NCBI RefSeq assembly: GCF_013213835.1
Contig: NZ_JABSSU010000003.1
Span: 567,841-631,840, forward strand
DNA: 64,000 nt
Direction: 5' to 3'
Source of the DNA: Winogradskyella sp.
GTDB lineage: Bacteria; Bacteroidota; Bacteroidia; Flavobacteriales; Flavobacteriaceae
Of the stretch, positions 9,045-17,591 are shown piece after piece. Within the stretch, counting starts at the first letter, position 1; each line of letters begins with the position of its first letter. The notes beneath the pieces are model-generated. The model saw only the letters and a program-made list of their open reading frames with translations, made no database searches and was not told where the DNA came from. The position numbers were made by a program, and so were the translations under genes.

Positions 9045-11249
9045 ATGGAAATGCAACAATTTTACTACGATAACAAAATCGTTAAAAAATTCCTCTACGC
9101 CACCATAATTTTCGGAGTTGTTGGGATGCTTGTTGGGCTAATACTAGCCTTCATGTTTTTATTCCCAAATATGACAGACGGAATTTCATGGCTTAGTTTT
9201 GGACGTTTAAGACCACTGCACACTAACGCAGTAATATTTGCCTTTGTAGGTAACGCATTATTTGCTGGTATATATTACTCTATGCAGCGACTACTTAAAG
9301 CAAGAATGTTTAGCGATTTGCTAAGTAATATTAATTTTTGGGGTTGGCAATTAATCATTGTTGGTGCCGCAATTACTTTACCATTAGGTATTACTACTTC
9401 AAAAGAGTATGCCGAACTAGAATGGCCTTTTGATATCGCCATTGAACTTGTTTGGGTAGTTTTTGGTATTAATATGATTGGTACAATTTTAAAGCGTCGT
9501 CAACGTCACCTTTATGTTGCAATTTGGTTCTATATCGCAACATTTGTAACTGTTGCGGTTCTTCACATTTTTAATAGTTTAGAACTACCAGTAAGTGCAC
9601 TTAAAAGTTATTCTGTTTACGCAGGTGTACAAGATGCATTAGTGCAATGGTGGTACGGACATAATGCGGTTGCATTCTTCTTAACCACACCATTCTTAGG
9701 ATTGATGTATTACTTTGTACCAAAAGCTGCAAATAGACCTGTATATTCATACAGACTTTCTATTGTACACTTCTGGTCATTAATTTTCATCTATATCTGG
9801 GCTGGACCTCACCACTTATTATATACTGCTTTACCTGAATGGGCACAACATTTAGGTGTGGCTTTCTCTGTAATGTTAATTGCACCTTCTTGGGGTGGTA
9901 TGATAAACGGATTATTAACACTACGTGGTGCTTGGGATAAAGTACGTACAGACCCAGTCCTTAAATTTATGGTAGTAGCCATTACTGGATATGGTATGGC
10001 AACGTTTGAAGGCCCAATGCTTTCATTAAAAAATGTAAATGCCATCGCTCACTTTACAGATTGGATTATTGCTCACGTGCACGTTGGTGCATTAGCATGG
10101 AATGGTTTTATGGCATTTGGTATGATTTATTGGTTAATACCTCGCTTATTCAAAACAAAACTACACTCTATTGGGTTAGCTAACGTTCACTTCTGGATTG
10201 GTACACTTGGTATCATCTTATATGCACTTCCTATGTATGTAGCTGGATTTACTCAAGCAAGTATGTGGAAACAATTTAATCCGGATGGAAGCATCGTTTA
10301 CGGTAACTTCTTAGAAACTGTAACTGAAATTATCCCAATGTACTGGATGCGTGCAATCGGTGGTACACTTTACTTAGCTGGTATGTTAATCTTAGTATAC
10401 AATGTTATTGTAACTATAGTAAGAGCTAAATCTAAGGTCACTGATGAATTGGCTGAAGCACCTGCATTGCAACGTGTATCTGCGAAAAGAGTTGCTGGTG
10501 AAGGTTGGCACACTTGGTTAGAGCGTAAACCAGTATTATTAACTATCTATGCTACTGTTGCTATTCTAATTGGTGGTATTGTCCAAATTATTCCAACGCT
10601 GGTCGTTGAATCTAACATTCCAACTATAAGTAGTGTAAAACCATATTCACCTCTAGAACTTGAAGGTCGAGACATTTATATTAGAGAAGGTTGTGTTGGC
10701 TGTCATTCTCAAATGATTCGTCCGTTTAGAAGTGAAGTAGAACGATACGGTGAATATTCTAAAGCTGGTGAATATGTTTATGATCATCCATTCCTTTGGG
10801 GAAGTAAACGTACAGGACCAGACTTACATAGAGTAGGTGGTAAGTATAACGACAACTGGCACTTTAACCATATGTACGACCCACAAAGTACATCTACAGG
10901 TTCTATTATGCCAGCATACAAATGGTTAATTGTTGGTGAAGGTGCAAAACTGGATAAGTCTATGACCGAAAAGAAAATGGAAGCTATGGTGAGTCTTGGT
11001 GTTCCGTATTCTGAGGAAGACATTGCTAATGCACAAGCATCAATGTTAGAACAAGGTGCTCAAATTGAGAAAAACCTTTATAGTGATCCTGATTTTGCAA
11101 AATCATACGAAGCGGATAAAGCAGCTGGCGGTGAGAACTTTGTAGAAATGAAAAACAGAGAGATTGTTGCACTTATTGCTTATCTGCAACGTCTTGGTAC
11201 AGATATTAAAGTAAAAGAAATCATAGAAGAAACTGCTTCAAACGAATAA
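9045..11249 (+). CDS. ccoNO: cbb3 cytochrome c oxidase, fused subunits I and II (CcoN-CcoO)
   Basis: The 734-residue protein joins a CcoN catalytic core (about residues 1-470, many membrane helices, with heme/CuB histidines in WYGHNAVAFF, GPHHLLYT and AHVHVGALAW) to a CcoO mono-heme cytochrome c. The CcoO part has one TM anchor near 500 and a heme motif CVGCH at 550-554. Later methionines, such as SIMPAYKWL, can supply the axial ligand. The subunit reduces O2 to water with high affinity and pumps protons. The N-O fusion is known in Bacteroidota, whereas Proteobacteria use two genes. It is followed after 4 bp by ccoQ. Confidence 0.95.
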   Translation: MEMQQFYYDNKIVKKFLYATIIFGVVGMLVGLILAFMFLFPNMTDGISWLSFGRLRPLHTNAVIFAFVGNALFAGIYYSMQRLLKARMFSDLLSNINFWGWQLIIVGAAITLPLGITTSKEYAELEWPFDIAIELVWVVFGINMIGTILKRRQRHLYVAIWFYIATFVTVAVLHIFNSLELPVSALKSYSVYAGVQDALVQWWYGHNAVAFFLTTPFLGLMYYFVPKAANRPVYSYRLSIVHFWSLIFIYIWAGPHHLLYTALPEWAQHLGVAFSVMLIAPSWGGMINGLLTLRGAWDKVRTDPVLKFMVVAITGYGMATFEGPMLSLKNVNAIAHFTDWIIAHVHVGALAWNGFMAFGMIYWLIPRLFKTKLHSIGLANVHFWIGTLGIILYALPMYVAGFTQASMWKQFNPDGSIVYGNFLETVTEIIPMYWMRAIGGTLYLAGMLILVYNVIVTIVRAKSKVTDELAEAPALQRVSAKRVAGEGWHTWLERKPVLLTIYATVAILIGGIVQIIPTLVVESNIPTISSVKPYSPLELEGRDIYIREGCVGCHSQMIRPFRSEVERYGEYSKAGEYVYDHPFLWGSKRTGPDLHRVGGKYNDNWHFNHMYDPQSTSTGSIMPAYKWLIVGEGAKLDKSMTEKKMEAMVSLGVPYSEEDIANAQASMLEQGAQIEKNLYSDPDFAKSYEADKAAGGENFVEMKNREIVALIAYLQRLGTDIKVKEIIEETASNE

Positions 11250-11253
11250 GATT

Positions 11254-11439
11254 ATGCTAAAATTTGTAAAACATCATATGGAAAGTATTACTGGGATAGA
11301 AATCTACCCATTAATATCGCTCTTAATCTTTTTCATCTTTTTTGTGACCTTATTTTATTGGGTAATCACTGCGAAAAAGGATTACATAAACACTGTAAGT
11401 AATATACCATTAGACAACCAAAACGATACTAAACAATGA
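11254..11439 (+). CDS. ccoQ: cbb3 oxidase small subunit CcoQ-like
   Basis: A 61-residue protein with one transmembrane helix (about residues 19-38, LISLLIFFIFFVTLFYWV) and a short polar tail. Sequence in this family is weakly conserved, so the call rests on size, topology and location: 4 bp behind ccoNO and overlapping ccoP by 4 nt (ATGA). CcoQ stabilises the cbb3 complex. Confidence 0.8.
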   Translation: MLKFVKHHMESITGIEIYPLISLLIFFIFFVTLFYWVITAKKDYINTVSNIPLDNQNDTKQ

Positions 11440-12425
11440 GACATTTAATTCCATCATACATAAGAGTTCCAGTAGTGTTTTTCACTATTGCAGGACTTAT
11501 AGAATACTTTGTAGATTCTGGTGATGAGCCAGCCTTCTTAGCCCAACCAGTAATCATGTTATTCCTATTACTTGTATTACTATTTCTAATTGCAATAGAA
11601 GGTATTGTAAGCACAATGGACAATATCTTATATCAAAGTCTAGATGCAGAAGGTAAAGCAAGATATGATGCACAAAAAGCAGCACCTTCTAAACTGTCAT
11701 TATGGGTTCAAAATACGTATAAGAAACTTCTGGGTTCTAAACCTATTGAGCAAGAAGGTGAGATCATTTTAGATCATAACTACGATGGTATAAAAGAATT
11801 AGACAACAGTCTTCCACCTTGGTGGTTGTATGGTTTTTATATTACTATAGTATTTGCAGTAGTTTACCTAGCAAAGTATCATATTTTTAATGCAGACGAT
11901 CAGTTTGCGGAATACGAAATAGAATATGCTGAAGCCAATAGAGCAATTGAAGAGTACAAAAAGACGGCTAAAAACTTAGTAGATGTTAATACCGTTGAGT
12001 TACTTACTGAGTCTTCTGACTTAAATGCTGGTAAATCAATTTTTGAAACCAACTGTGTGGCATGTCATATGGCAGATGGTGGTGGAGGAATTGGCCCTAA
12101 CCTAACAGACAAACATTGGATTCTTGGTGGTGGTATTAAGAACGTCTTTAGAACAATTTCTGAAGGTGGTCGAGACGGAAAAGGAATGGTTGCTTGGAAA
12201 GCCAACCTTAAACCACTTGAAATGGCCCAAGTAGCAAGCTATGTTTTACAATTTGAAGGTACAACACCAGCAAACCCTAAAGCTGCTGAAGGTGACATTT
12301 GGGTTGATGAGTCTGCTACAACTGAAGAAACTGCAGAAGATAATGTAGAGACTGAAGAAACACCAGCTGAAGACACCACTGAAGAAGTTACTGTGGAAAA
12401 TACCACTATAACTTCATCTAACTAG
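11436..12425 (+). CDS. ccoP: cbb3 cytochrome c oxidase subunit III (CcoP), single-heme form
   Basis: This 329-residue protein has two N-terminal helices (about 10-60), then the CcoP N-terminal signature around DGIKELDNSLPPWW and a further TM segment. A periplasmic cytochrome c domain follows with one heme site, CVACH at 207-211. Proteobacterial CcoP has two heme sites; only one is visible here. The last 50 residues are an unusual Thr/Glu/Asp-rich acidic tail. It passes electrons from soluble or membrane cytochromes to CcoNO. It overlaps ccoQ by 4 nt, and ccoG begins 28 bp later. Confidence 0.92.
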   Translation: MRHLIPSYIRVPVVFFTIAGLIEYFVDSGDEPAFLAQPVIMLFLLLVLLFLIAIEGIVSTMDNILYQSLDAEGKARYDAQKAAPSKLSLWVQNTYKKLLGSKPIEQEGEIILDHNYDGIKELDNSLPPWWLYGFYITIVFAVVYLAKYHIFNADDQFAEYEIEYAEANRAIEEYKKTAKNLVDVNTVELLTESSDLNAGKSIFETNCVACHMADGGGGIGPNLTDKHWILGGGIKNVFRTISEGGRDGKGMVAWKANLKPLEMAQVASYVLQFEGTTPANPKAAEGDIWVDESATTEETAEDNVETEETPAEDTTEEVTVENTTITSSN

Positions 12426-12453
12426 ACTAATAATTCAATAGCTGCAAAGTAAA

Positions 12454-13878
12454 ATGGAAACACCACCAAACGAAGTCTTTAGAGACTCTATTGGAACCAT
12501 AAATGAAGAAGGAAATAGACATTGGATTTTTCCAAAGAAGCCTTCTGGACCATTTTGGGAAAAAAGAAAGCTCGTAAGTTACTTTCTTTTGGCCTTCTTA
12601 TTTGCAGCGCCATTTATAAAAATTAACGGAAACCAATTCTTGATGTTTAATGTCCTAGAAAGACGATTTAACATCTTTGGTTTCCCATTTTGGCCACAAG
12701 ATTTTCACCTATTTGTAATCTCTATGATAATAGGTGTGGTTTTTATCACACTATTTACCGTTGGATTTGGTAGAATTTTCTGTGGATGGATTTGCCCACA
12801 AACCATTTTTATGGAAATGGTATTTAGACGCATTGAATTTTGGATTGATGGTGACCGCAACAAACAAATGCGTTTAGATAGACAAAAATGGGATGCAGAA
12901 AAAATAAGAAAACGTCTGCTTAAATGGTTTATCTTTTTAGTGATTTCATTTTTAATTGCTAATGTGTTTTTAGCCTATTTAATTGGAAGTGATAAGCTTA
13001 TAAATTACGTCGTTGAAGGTCCAATGAAACATATGGGCACTTTAATTCCGCTACTAATATTTACAGCTGTATTCTACTTTGTTTTTGCTTGGTTTAGAGA
13101 GCAAGTCTGTATCATTGCTTGTCCTTACGGAAGGTTACAAGGTGTGCTTTTAGACAATAAATCAATAGTTGTGGCTTACGATCACAAACGTGGTGAAGGC
13201 GAAAATGGTAGAAAGAAATTCAGAAAAAATGAAGATAGAGAAGCCTTAGGTCATGGCGATTGTATAGATTGTTTTCAATGCGTGCACGTTTGCCCTACAG
13301 GAATTGATATAAGAAACGGTACACAATTAGAATGTGTGAATTGTACAGCATGTATTGACGAGTGCGATACCATAATGGAGAAGATAAAAAAACCTAAAGG
13401 TCTTATCCGTTATGCAAGTGAAAACAATATTGAAAAGAAAGAGTCTTTTAAGCTAACCGCTCGCATGAAAGGTTACATTGCAGTTCATGTAATATTGATT
13501 GGAGTACTATTAGGTATGTTAGCACTAAGAAATGATGTTGAAGCTAGAATATTAAGATTACCAGGACAGCTTTATGAACATAAAGACAATAACATTATTA
13601 GCAATGTGTACACCTACAAACTTGTAAATAAAACCACTGAAGATATTAATGATGTAAGTTTTAAACTTAGAGGCATTGCCGGAGAAATTAAATTAGTTTC
13701 TACAACGAACACATTTGAAGTAAAAGAAAATGGATTAGCAGAAGGCACCTTATTTATCGAGTTAAAGCAAAGTGATTTATCTGGTGACAAAAACAAAGTA
13801 ACCATAGATGTTTATAGTGGTGATCAATTGATTGAAACAACTTCGGTGTCCTTTTTAGGGCCTCGAAGTTATAATTAA
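12454..13878 (+). CDS. ccoG: cbb3 oxidase accessory protein CcoG (FixG)
   Basis: A 474-residue membrane ferredoxin-like protein. TM helices near 40-60, 80-105, 155-180, 190-215 and 335-355 surround two [4Fe-4S]-type clusters: CIDCFQCVHVCPTGID and CVNCTACIDECD. Additional cysteines occur in FCGWICPQ and IACPYGR. The C-terminus (from about 365) is an Ig-like extracytoplasmic domain. CcoG family members act in cbb3 assembly as cupric reductases feeding Cu+ to the oxidase. The gene is contiguous with ccoP and ccoH. Confidence 0.93.
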   Translation: METPPNEVFRDSIGTINEEGNRHWIFPKKPSGPFWEKRKLVSYFLLAFLFAAPFIKINGNQFLMFNVLERRFNIFGFPFWPQDFHLFVISMIIGVVFITLFTVGFGRIFCGWICPQTIFMEMVFRRIEFWIDGDRNKQMRLDRQKWDAEKIRKRLLKWFIFLVISFLIANVFLAYLIGSDKLINYVVEGPMKHMGTLIPLLIFTAVFYFVFAWFREQVCIIACPYGRLQGVLLDNKSIVVAYDHKRGEGENGRKKFRKNEDREALGHGDCIDCFQCVHVCPTGIDIRNGTQLECVNCTACIDECDTIMEKIKKPKGLIRYASENNIEKKESFKLTARMKGYIAVHVILIGVLLGMLALRNDVEARILRLPGQLYEHKDNNIISNVYTYKLVNKTTEDINDVSFKLRGIAGEIKLVSTTNTFEVKENGLAEGTLFIELKQSDLSGDKNKVTIDVYSGDQLIETTSVSFLGPRSYN

Positions 13879-13914
13879 AAAATAAGTATTAAGGCTAATT
13901 AAAATAGTAATGTT

Positions 13915-14361
13915 ATGAAAGTAAATTGGGGAACTGCAATTGTAATTGCATTTATAGGCTTTATCGGATTCATCATGTATTTTGTAGTAAACATGGCTAC
14001 AGACGACAAATACGACCACGACTTAGTAGTTGAAGATTACTACCAACAAGAATTAGCATTTCAAACAGATATAGACAAAGAAAAAAATGCTAAAAAACTT
14101 GCAACAAATATCACTTGGAAAAAAACCAATGAAGGTATTGTTTTTACATTCCCTCAAGAACTAAATATAGAAAACATTCAAGGTACAGTGTTCCTATACA
14201 GACCATCTAATAAACACCTAGATATTGAAACGCCTATTTCTCTATCTAACCACAATTTGCTCATACCTGACAATCGTTTACTGGATGGTCGTTGGAACAT
14301 TAAAATTGACTGGCAGCACAACAATCAATCGTACCTATTTAAAGAGGCAATAACATACTAA
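13915..14361 (+). CDS. ccoH: FixH/CcoH family cbb3 assembly protein
   Basis: The 148-residue protein has a short N-terminal cytoplasmic stretch, one TM helix (about 8-28) and a beta-rich periplasmic domain. The segment DHDLVVEDYYQQELAFQ is characteristic of FixH proteins, which stabilise CcoP and late cbb3 assembly intermediates. It starts 36 bp after ccoG and is followed after 7 bp by the TauE/SafE-like gene, the usual flavobacterial order. Confidence 0.87.
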   Translation: MKVNWGTAIVIAFIGFIGFIMYFVVNMATDDKYDHDLVVEDYYQQELAFQTDIDKEKNAKKLATNITWKKTNEGIVFTFPQELNIENIQGTVFLYRPSNKHLDIETPISLSNHNLLIPDNRLLDGRWNIKIDWQHNNQSYLFKEAITY

Positions 14362-14368
14362 GTAAATT

Positions 14369-15070
14369 ATGCTTTACTCAGCATTTATATTAGGTTTATT
14401 GGGTAGTTTACACTGTGTAGGCATGTGTGGGCCAATAGCTTTTATGCTTCCTGTAGATCGTTCCAATTCCTTTAAAAAAATAAGCCAAATTAGCATCTAC
14501 CATATTGGTAGACTTATTTCTTATAGTCTAATAGGCTTAGTTTTTGGTCTAGTTGGTAAAAGCCTTTACATATTCGGAATGCAACAACAGCTGTCTATAG
14601 CTGTGGGAATATTAATGATTATACTTGTTATAATTCCTTATAAGACTATAGGTAAATACAATTTATCTAAACCCTTAAATAGACTCATATCTAAAGTTAA
14701 ATCAAGCTTAGGATCAGCCTTAAAAAAGAAAACAGCAGATACTTTTTTAACCATTGGGTTTCTTAATGGATTTTTACCTTGTGGATTAGTCTACATGGCT
14801 GTTTTTGGCGCTATTGCAACTGGAAGCTTATTAGAAGGTAGTATTTACATGATACTTTTTGGTCTTGGCACTATTCCATTAATGACATGTGCCATTTATT
14901 TGGGTAAATTTTTAAACCAAACCATTAAACAACGTATTCAAAAAGCAATTCCAGTATTTGTAGTGATTATTGGTGTCTTATTCATTTTAAGAGGCCTAGG
15001 TCTTGGCATACCTTACATTTCACCAAGTCCTGTGGTTGAAATAGCTACAAGTCAAATGAATTGTCATTAA
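14369..15070 (+). CDS. TauE/SafE-type membrane protein of the cbb3 locus, possible copper handling
   Basis: A 233-residue protein with about six TM helices. The first helix carries LGSLHCVGMCGPIAF, with Cys16 and Cys20 plus a His and a Met, a set able to bind copper. A second polar-cysteine motif, GFLNGFLPCGLVYMA, lies in the central repeat. This is the sulfite-exporter TauE/SafE family in name, but the subgroup next to cco genes is usually thought to act in cytochrome oxidase biogenesis. That role is inferred from family and position. It is the last gene of the operon and is followed by a strong terminator. Confidence 0.8.
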   Translation: MLYSAFILGLLGSLHCVGMCGPIAFMLPVDRSNSFKKISQISIYHIGRLISYSLIGLVFGLVGKSLYIFGMQQQLSIAVGILMIILVIIPYKTIGKYNLSKPLNRLISKVKSSLGSALKKKTADTFLTIGFLNGFLPCGLVYMAVFGAIATGSLLEGSIYMILFGLGTIPLMTCAIYLGKFLNQTIKQRIQKAIPVFVVIIGVLFILRGLGLGIPYISPSPVVEIATSQMNCH

Positions 15071-15104
15071 AAAGTAAACTAATTAACTAACTGTTATATA
15101 AAAG

Positions 15105-15140
15105 AAAACGCCGAAGACTAATTGCTTCGGCGTTTTTTTT
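15105..15140 (+). terminator. Intrinsic terminator of the cco operon
   Basis: A 12-bp perfect stem AAAACGCCGAAG / CTTCGGCGTTTT with an 8-base loop is followed by a T run to 15140. It lies 35 bp after the last cco-locus gene and may also act for the convergent usp gene. Confidence 0.9.
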
Positions 15141-15188
15141 ACTTGATATTTTATTTTACGAACTAACTAATAATATCAAGAACTACTA

Positions 15189-16022
15189 TTAAATTTTAAA
15201 TGTCATTACAGGTAAGGTTGAATGATTGGCGACATCTTCTGATATACTACCTTCAAAGAAATGTGCTAAACCTTTTCTTCCGTGTGTAGCTACGGCAATT
15301 AAATCAGCACCTATTGTATTAGAAAAGTTTAAAATTCCTTTCTCGATAGAATAATCTGAAACCACATGCACATTCGCCATATTATCTAAATGACCATCTG
15401 CTTTTTTCAGGAAGTTTGACACTCGCTTATCAATCTCTGCTGAACTTCTAAAGTTACCATCTGGTGAATTTACATAGACTAAATGCATCTTAGCACCAAT
15501 CTTTCCAAAGGTTACCTTAGCATTGAGATAAGGTCTTATAGCTTCTTCAGAAAAGTCACTTGCAAACACGCCATTATCAAAGTCTAAAAGTATTGGATTA
15601 TGTTTTATAACAAGTACAGGCACATCAGAGTGTCTTATTACCTTCTCGGTGTTTGAGCCAACTATAGCACCTTTAACTCCACTAGCACCATGAGATCCCA
15701 TGACAATAAGATTTGCACCATTGTCATTGGCAACAACATTCACTTCTCGCCAAACCTTAAAATGCTTTATAATTGGAGTAACCTTTAGATCCTTTAAGTA
15801 AACTTTATCTAAAAAAGCTTCAAATTTTTGTTCAGCCAGTTTTACATAAAATGTGGCTTCTTCGTTTAAGGACTCATTATCAGCAGAAATTATTGCGTTA
15901 GAAAGTTCTAACATGTGTAATACAAATAATTCTGATTTATGTTTACGAGCAATATTGGCAGCTGCCTCTAAGGCAAACTCTGAATGCTCAGAAAAGTCGA
16001 CAGGTACAATAATTTTTTTCAT
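15189..16022 (-). CDS. Universal stress protein with two tandem Usp domains
   Basis: The 277-residue protein contains two UspA folds. The first begins KKIIVPVDFSEHSEFAL and ends with the ATP-loop type motif GSHGASGVKGAIVGSNTEKV. The second (from about 150) keeps DFSEEAIRP and ATHGRKGLAHFFEGSISEDV. Cytosolic; family members bind ATP or act as stress-response adaptors. It starts 11 bp downstream of hemN and has no separate promoter that I can see, so it is likely co-transcribed with hemN from the Fnr-box promoter, consistent with low-oxygen induction of many usp genes. Confidence 0.9.
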   Translation of the reverse strand: MKKIIVPVDFSEHSEFALEAAANIARKHKSELFVLHMLELSNAIISADNESLNEEATFYVKLAEQKFEAFLDKVYLKDLKVTPIIKHFKVWREVNVVANDNGANLIVMGSHGASGVKGAIVGSNTEKVIRHSDVPVLVIKHNPILLDFDNGVFASDFSEEAIRPYLNAKVTFGKIGAKMHLVYVNSPDGNFRSSAEIDKRVSNFLKKADGHLDNMANVHVVSDYSIEKGILNFSNTIGADLIAVATHGRKGLAHFFEGSISEDVANHSTLPVMTFKI

Positions 16023-16033
16023 CTTTTCCAGAT

Positions 16034-17398
16034 TTAAATTGTCATGGAAAATAATTGGGTATTAGGTTTCTTTCTTTGCAAACGCAAATCAAAAGCCATA
16101 CAAATATTTCTTATAAAAGGTTTCCCTTTTTCAGTTACAGTTATCTTTTTTCTTTCAAAAGTTAATAAACCGTCTTGTTCAAATTCTTTTAATTTCACCA
16201 ATGTCTCAGGTAATGCAGTAAAGGTCATATCGCCATTTAACCACGACGTTTCGAAGTGACACATTAGATTAAGAATATGCTTTCTAATGATTAAATCTTC
16301 TTCATTTAAAATATGTCCTCTATATACTGGTATGGTATCTTCTTCTAATAATTGATAATAATCTTCAATTGACTTTACATTTTGCGCAAAACCATACCAA
16401 CTATCGCTGATAGCTGAAACACCTAAACCAATCATAAGTTGCGTTTTGGAGGCTGTATAGCCCATAAAATTTCGATGCATCTTTTGGTTATTTGCAGCTT
16501 CATAAAGTGAATCACTCTTTAAGGCGAAATGATCCATACCAATTTCAGTAAAACCTGCTTGTTGAAGATAATATTTACCCATTTCATATTGCAATCGTTT
16601 GCTTTCTGCACTTGGTAAATCTTCGTCTTTAAAACCACGTTGACCATTACCTTTTATCCATGGCACGTGTGCATAACTGTAAAAAGCGAGTCGATCTGGT
16701 TTAATTAATTTGGTTTTAGTGATTGTTTGTAATACATCTGATTCCTTTTGGAATGGTAATCCAAAAATGATATCATGTCCCACTGACGTATAACCAATCT
16801 CTCTAGCCAGTTGGGTTACCTTTTGAACATTCTCAAAAGTCTGAACCCTATTTATGGCAGCCTGAATCATTGGATTATAATCCTGAACCCCAAAACTCAC
16901 ACGTCTAAAACCTAAATCGTATAAAGTTTGAAGATGTTCTTTTGTTGTGTTATTTGGATGACCTTCAAAACTAAATTCATAATTATCATCAACATCAGAT
17001 GTTCGTAATAATTCTGAAATTAATAATTTGAGGTTTTCTGGTGAGAAAAAGGTAGGTGTTCCTCCACCGAGATGCAATTCTTTAATTTTTGGTCTTTTAT
17101 TTAATATATCTCGATAAAGCTTCCATTCTTTTAAAAGAGCATTTATATACGGTAATTCTACCTCATGACGCTTGGTGATTCGTTTATGACATCCACAAAA
17201 GGTGCATAAACTTTCGCAAAAAGGTAAATGCAAATACAAACTTATACCTTCGTCTGTATTACTTTCTTCGTAAGATTTAATTAATGATTGCTTCCAATTA
17301 GCTAAGGAAAACGTTTCAATATCCCAGTATGGTACTGTTGGATAGCTGGTGTAGCGTGGCCCAGCAACGTTGTACTTATCTATTAAACTATAACTCAT
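16034..17398 (-). CDS. hemN: Oxygen-independent coproporphyrinogen III dehydrogenase
   Basis: A radical-SAM enzyme of 454 residues when started at ATG 17398. The chain opens with IDKYNVAGPRYTSYPTVPYW, the standard HemN beginning. The [4Fe-4S] motif CxxxCxxC is at Cys61, Cys65 and Cys68, followed by GGGTPTF. It converts coproporphyrinogen III to protoporphyrinogen IX without O2, in heme synthesis. A longer frame to 17509 exists, but it would run through the predicted promoter (17417-17461), and the extra 37 residues do not resemble HemN. Heme demand of the cbb3 oxidase makes co-regulation with cco sensible. Confidence 0.92.
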   Translation of the reverse strand: MSYSLIDKYNVAGPRYTSYPTVPYWDIETFSLANWKQSLIKSYEESNTDEGISLYLHLPFCESLCTFCGCHKRITKRHEVELPYINALLKEWKLYRDILNKRPKIKELHLGGGTPTFFSPENLKLLISELLRTSDVDDNYEFSFEGHPNNTTKEHLQTLYDLGFRRVSFGVQDYNPMIQAAINRVQTFENVQKVTQLAREIGYTSVGHDIIFGLPFQKESDVLQTITKTKLIKPDRLAFYSYAHVPWIKGNGQRGFKDEDLPSAESKRLQYEMGKYYLQQAGFTEIGMDHFALKSDSLYEAANNQKMHRNFMGYTASKTQLMIGLGVSAISDSWYGFAQNVKSIEDYYQLLEEDTIPVYRGHILNEEDLIIRKHILNLMCHFETSWLNGDMTFTALPETLVKLKEFEQDGLLTFERKKITVTEKGKPFIRNICMAFDLRLQRKKPNTQLFSMTI

Positions 17399-17416
17399 AC
17401 CTATGTAATTACGTGT

Positions 17417-17461
17417 CAAAGATACATGTGCTCTATAGCTTAAATTATGACTTTTGTCATA
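17417..17461 (-). promoter_or_regulatory. Fnr-box promoter of hemN-usp
   Basis: Read on the minus strand, TATGAC-AAAA-GTCATA (17461-17446) is a perfect palindrome with 6-bp arms, followed by a perfect -7 element TATCTTTG (17424-17417). Box centre 17453.5 to last G 17417 is 36.5 bases, the same as at ccoI and ccoS. The predicted transcript starts about 14 bases before the ATG at 17398. This site supports the short hemN start. Confidence 0.75.
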
Positions 17462-17591
17462 TGTTATTAAATAGGCTTTTTTCCTCATCAATAAATAATA
17501 GCAAAACATTAGATCAAAGCTTTCTTTATAAGGAAAATAGCTTGGAAGTAAACTGTGATATGCTTAACTTTACTTCAAAAACAAACGACAC

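Noticed and set aside
9809..10045. Antisense open frame within ccoNO
   Set aside because: A shadow of the strongly supported ccoNO coding frame; no family features. The same holds for the other antisense frames in this window.
16023..16060. Possible separate Fnr box before the usp gene (an ATGAC half-site on the minus strand)
   Set aside because: Only one half-site is present and the region is inside the hemN 3' end; co-transcription with hemN is simpler.
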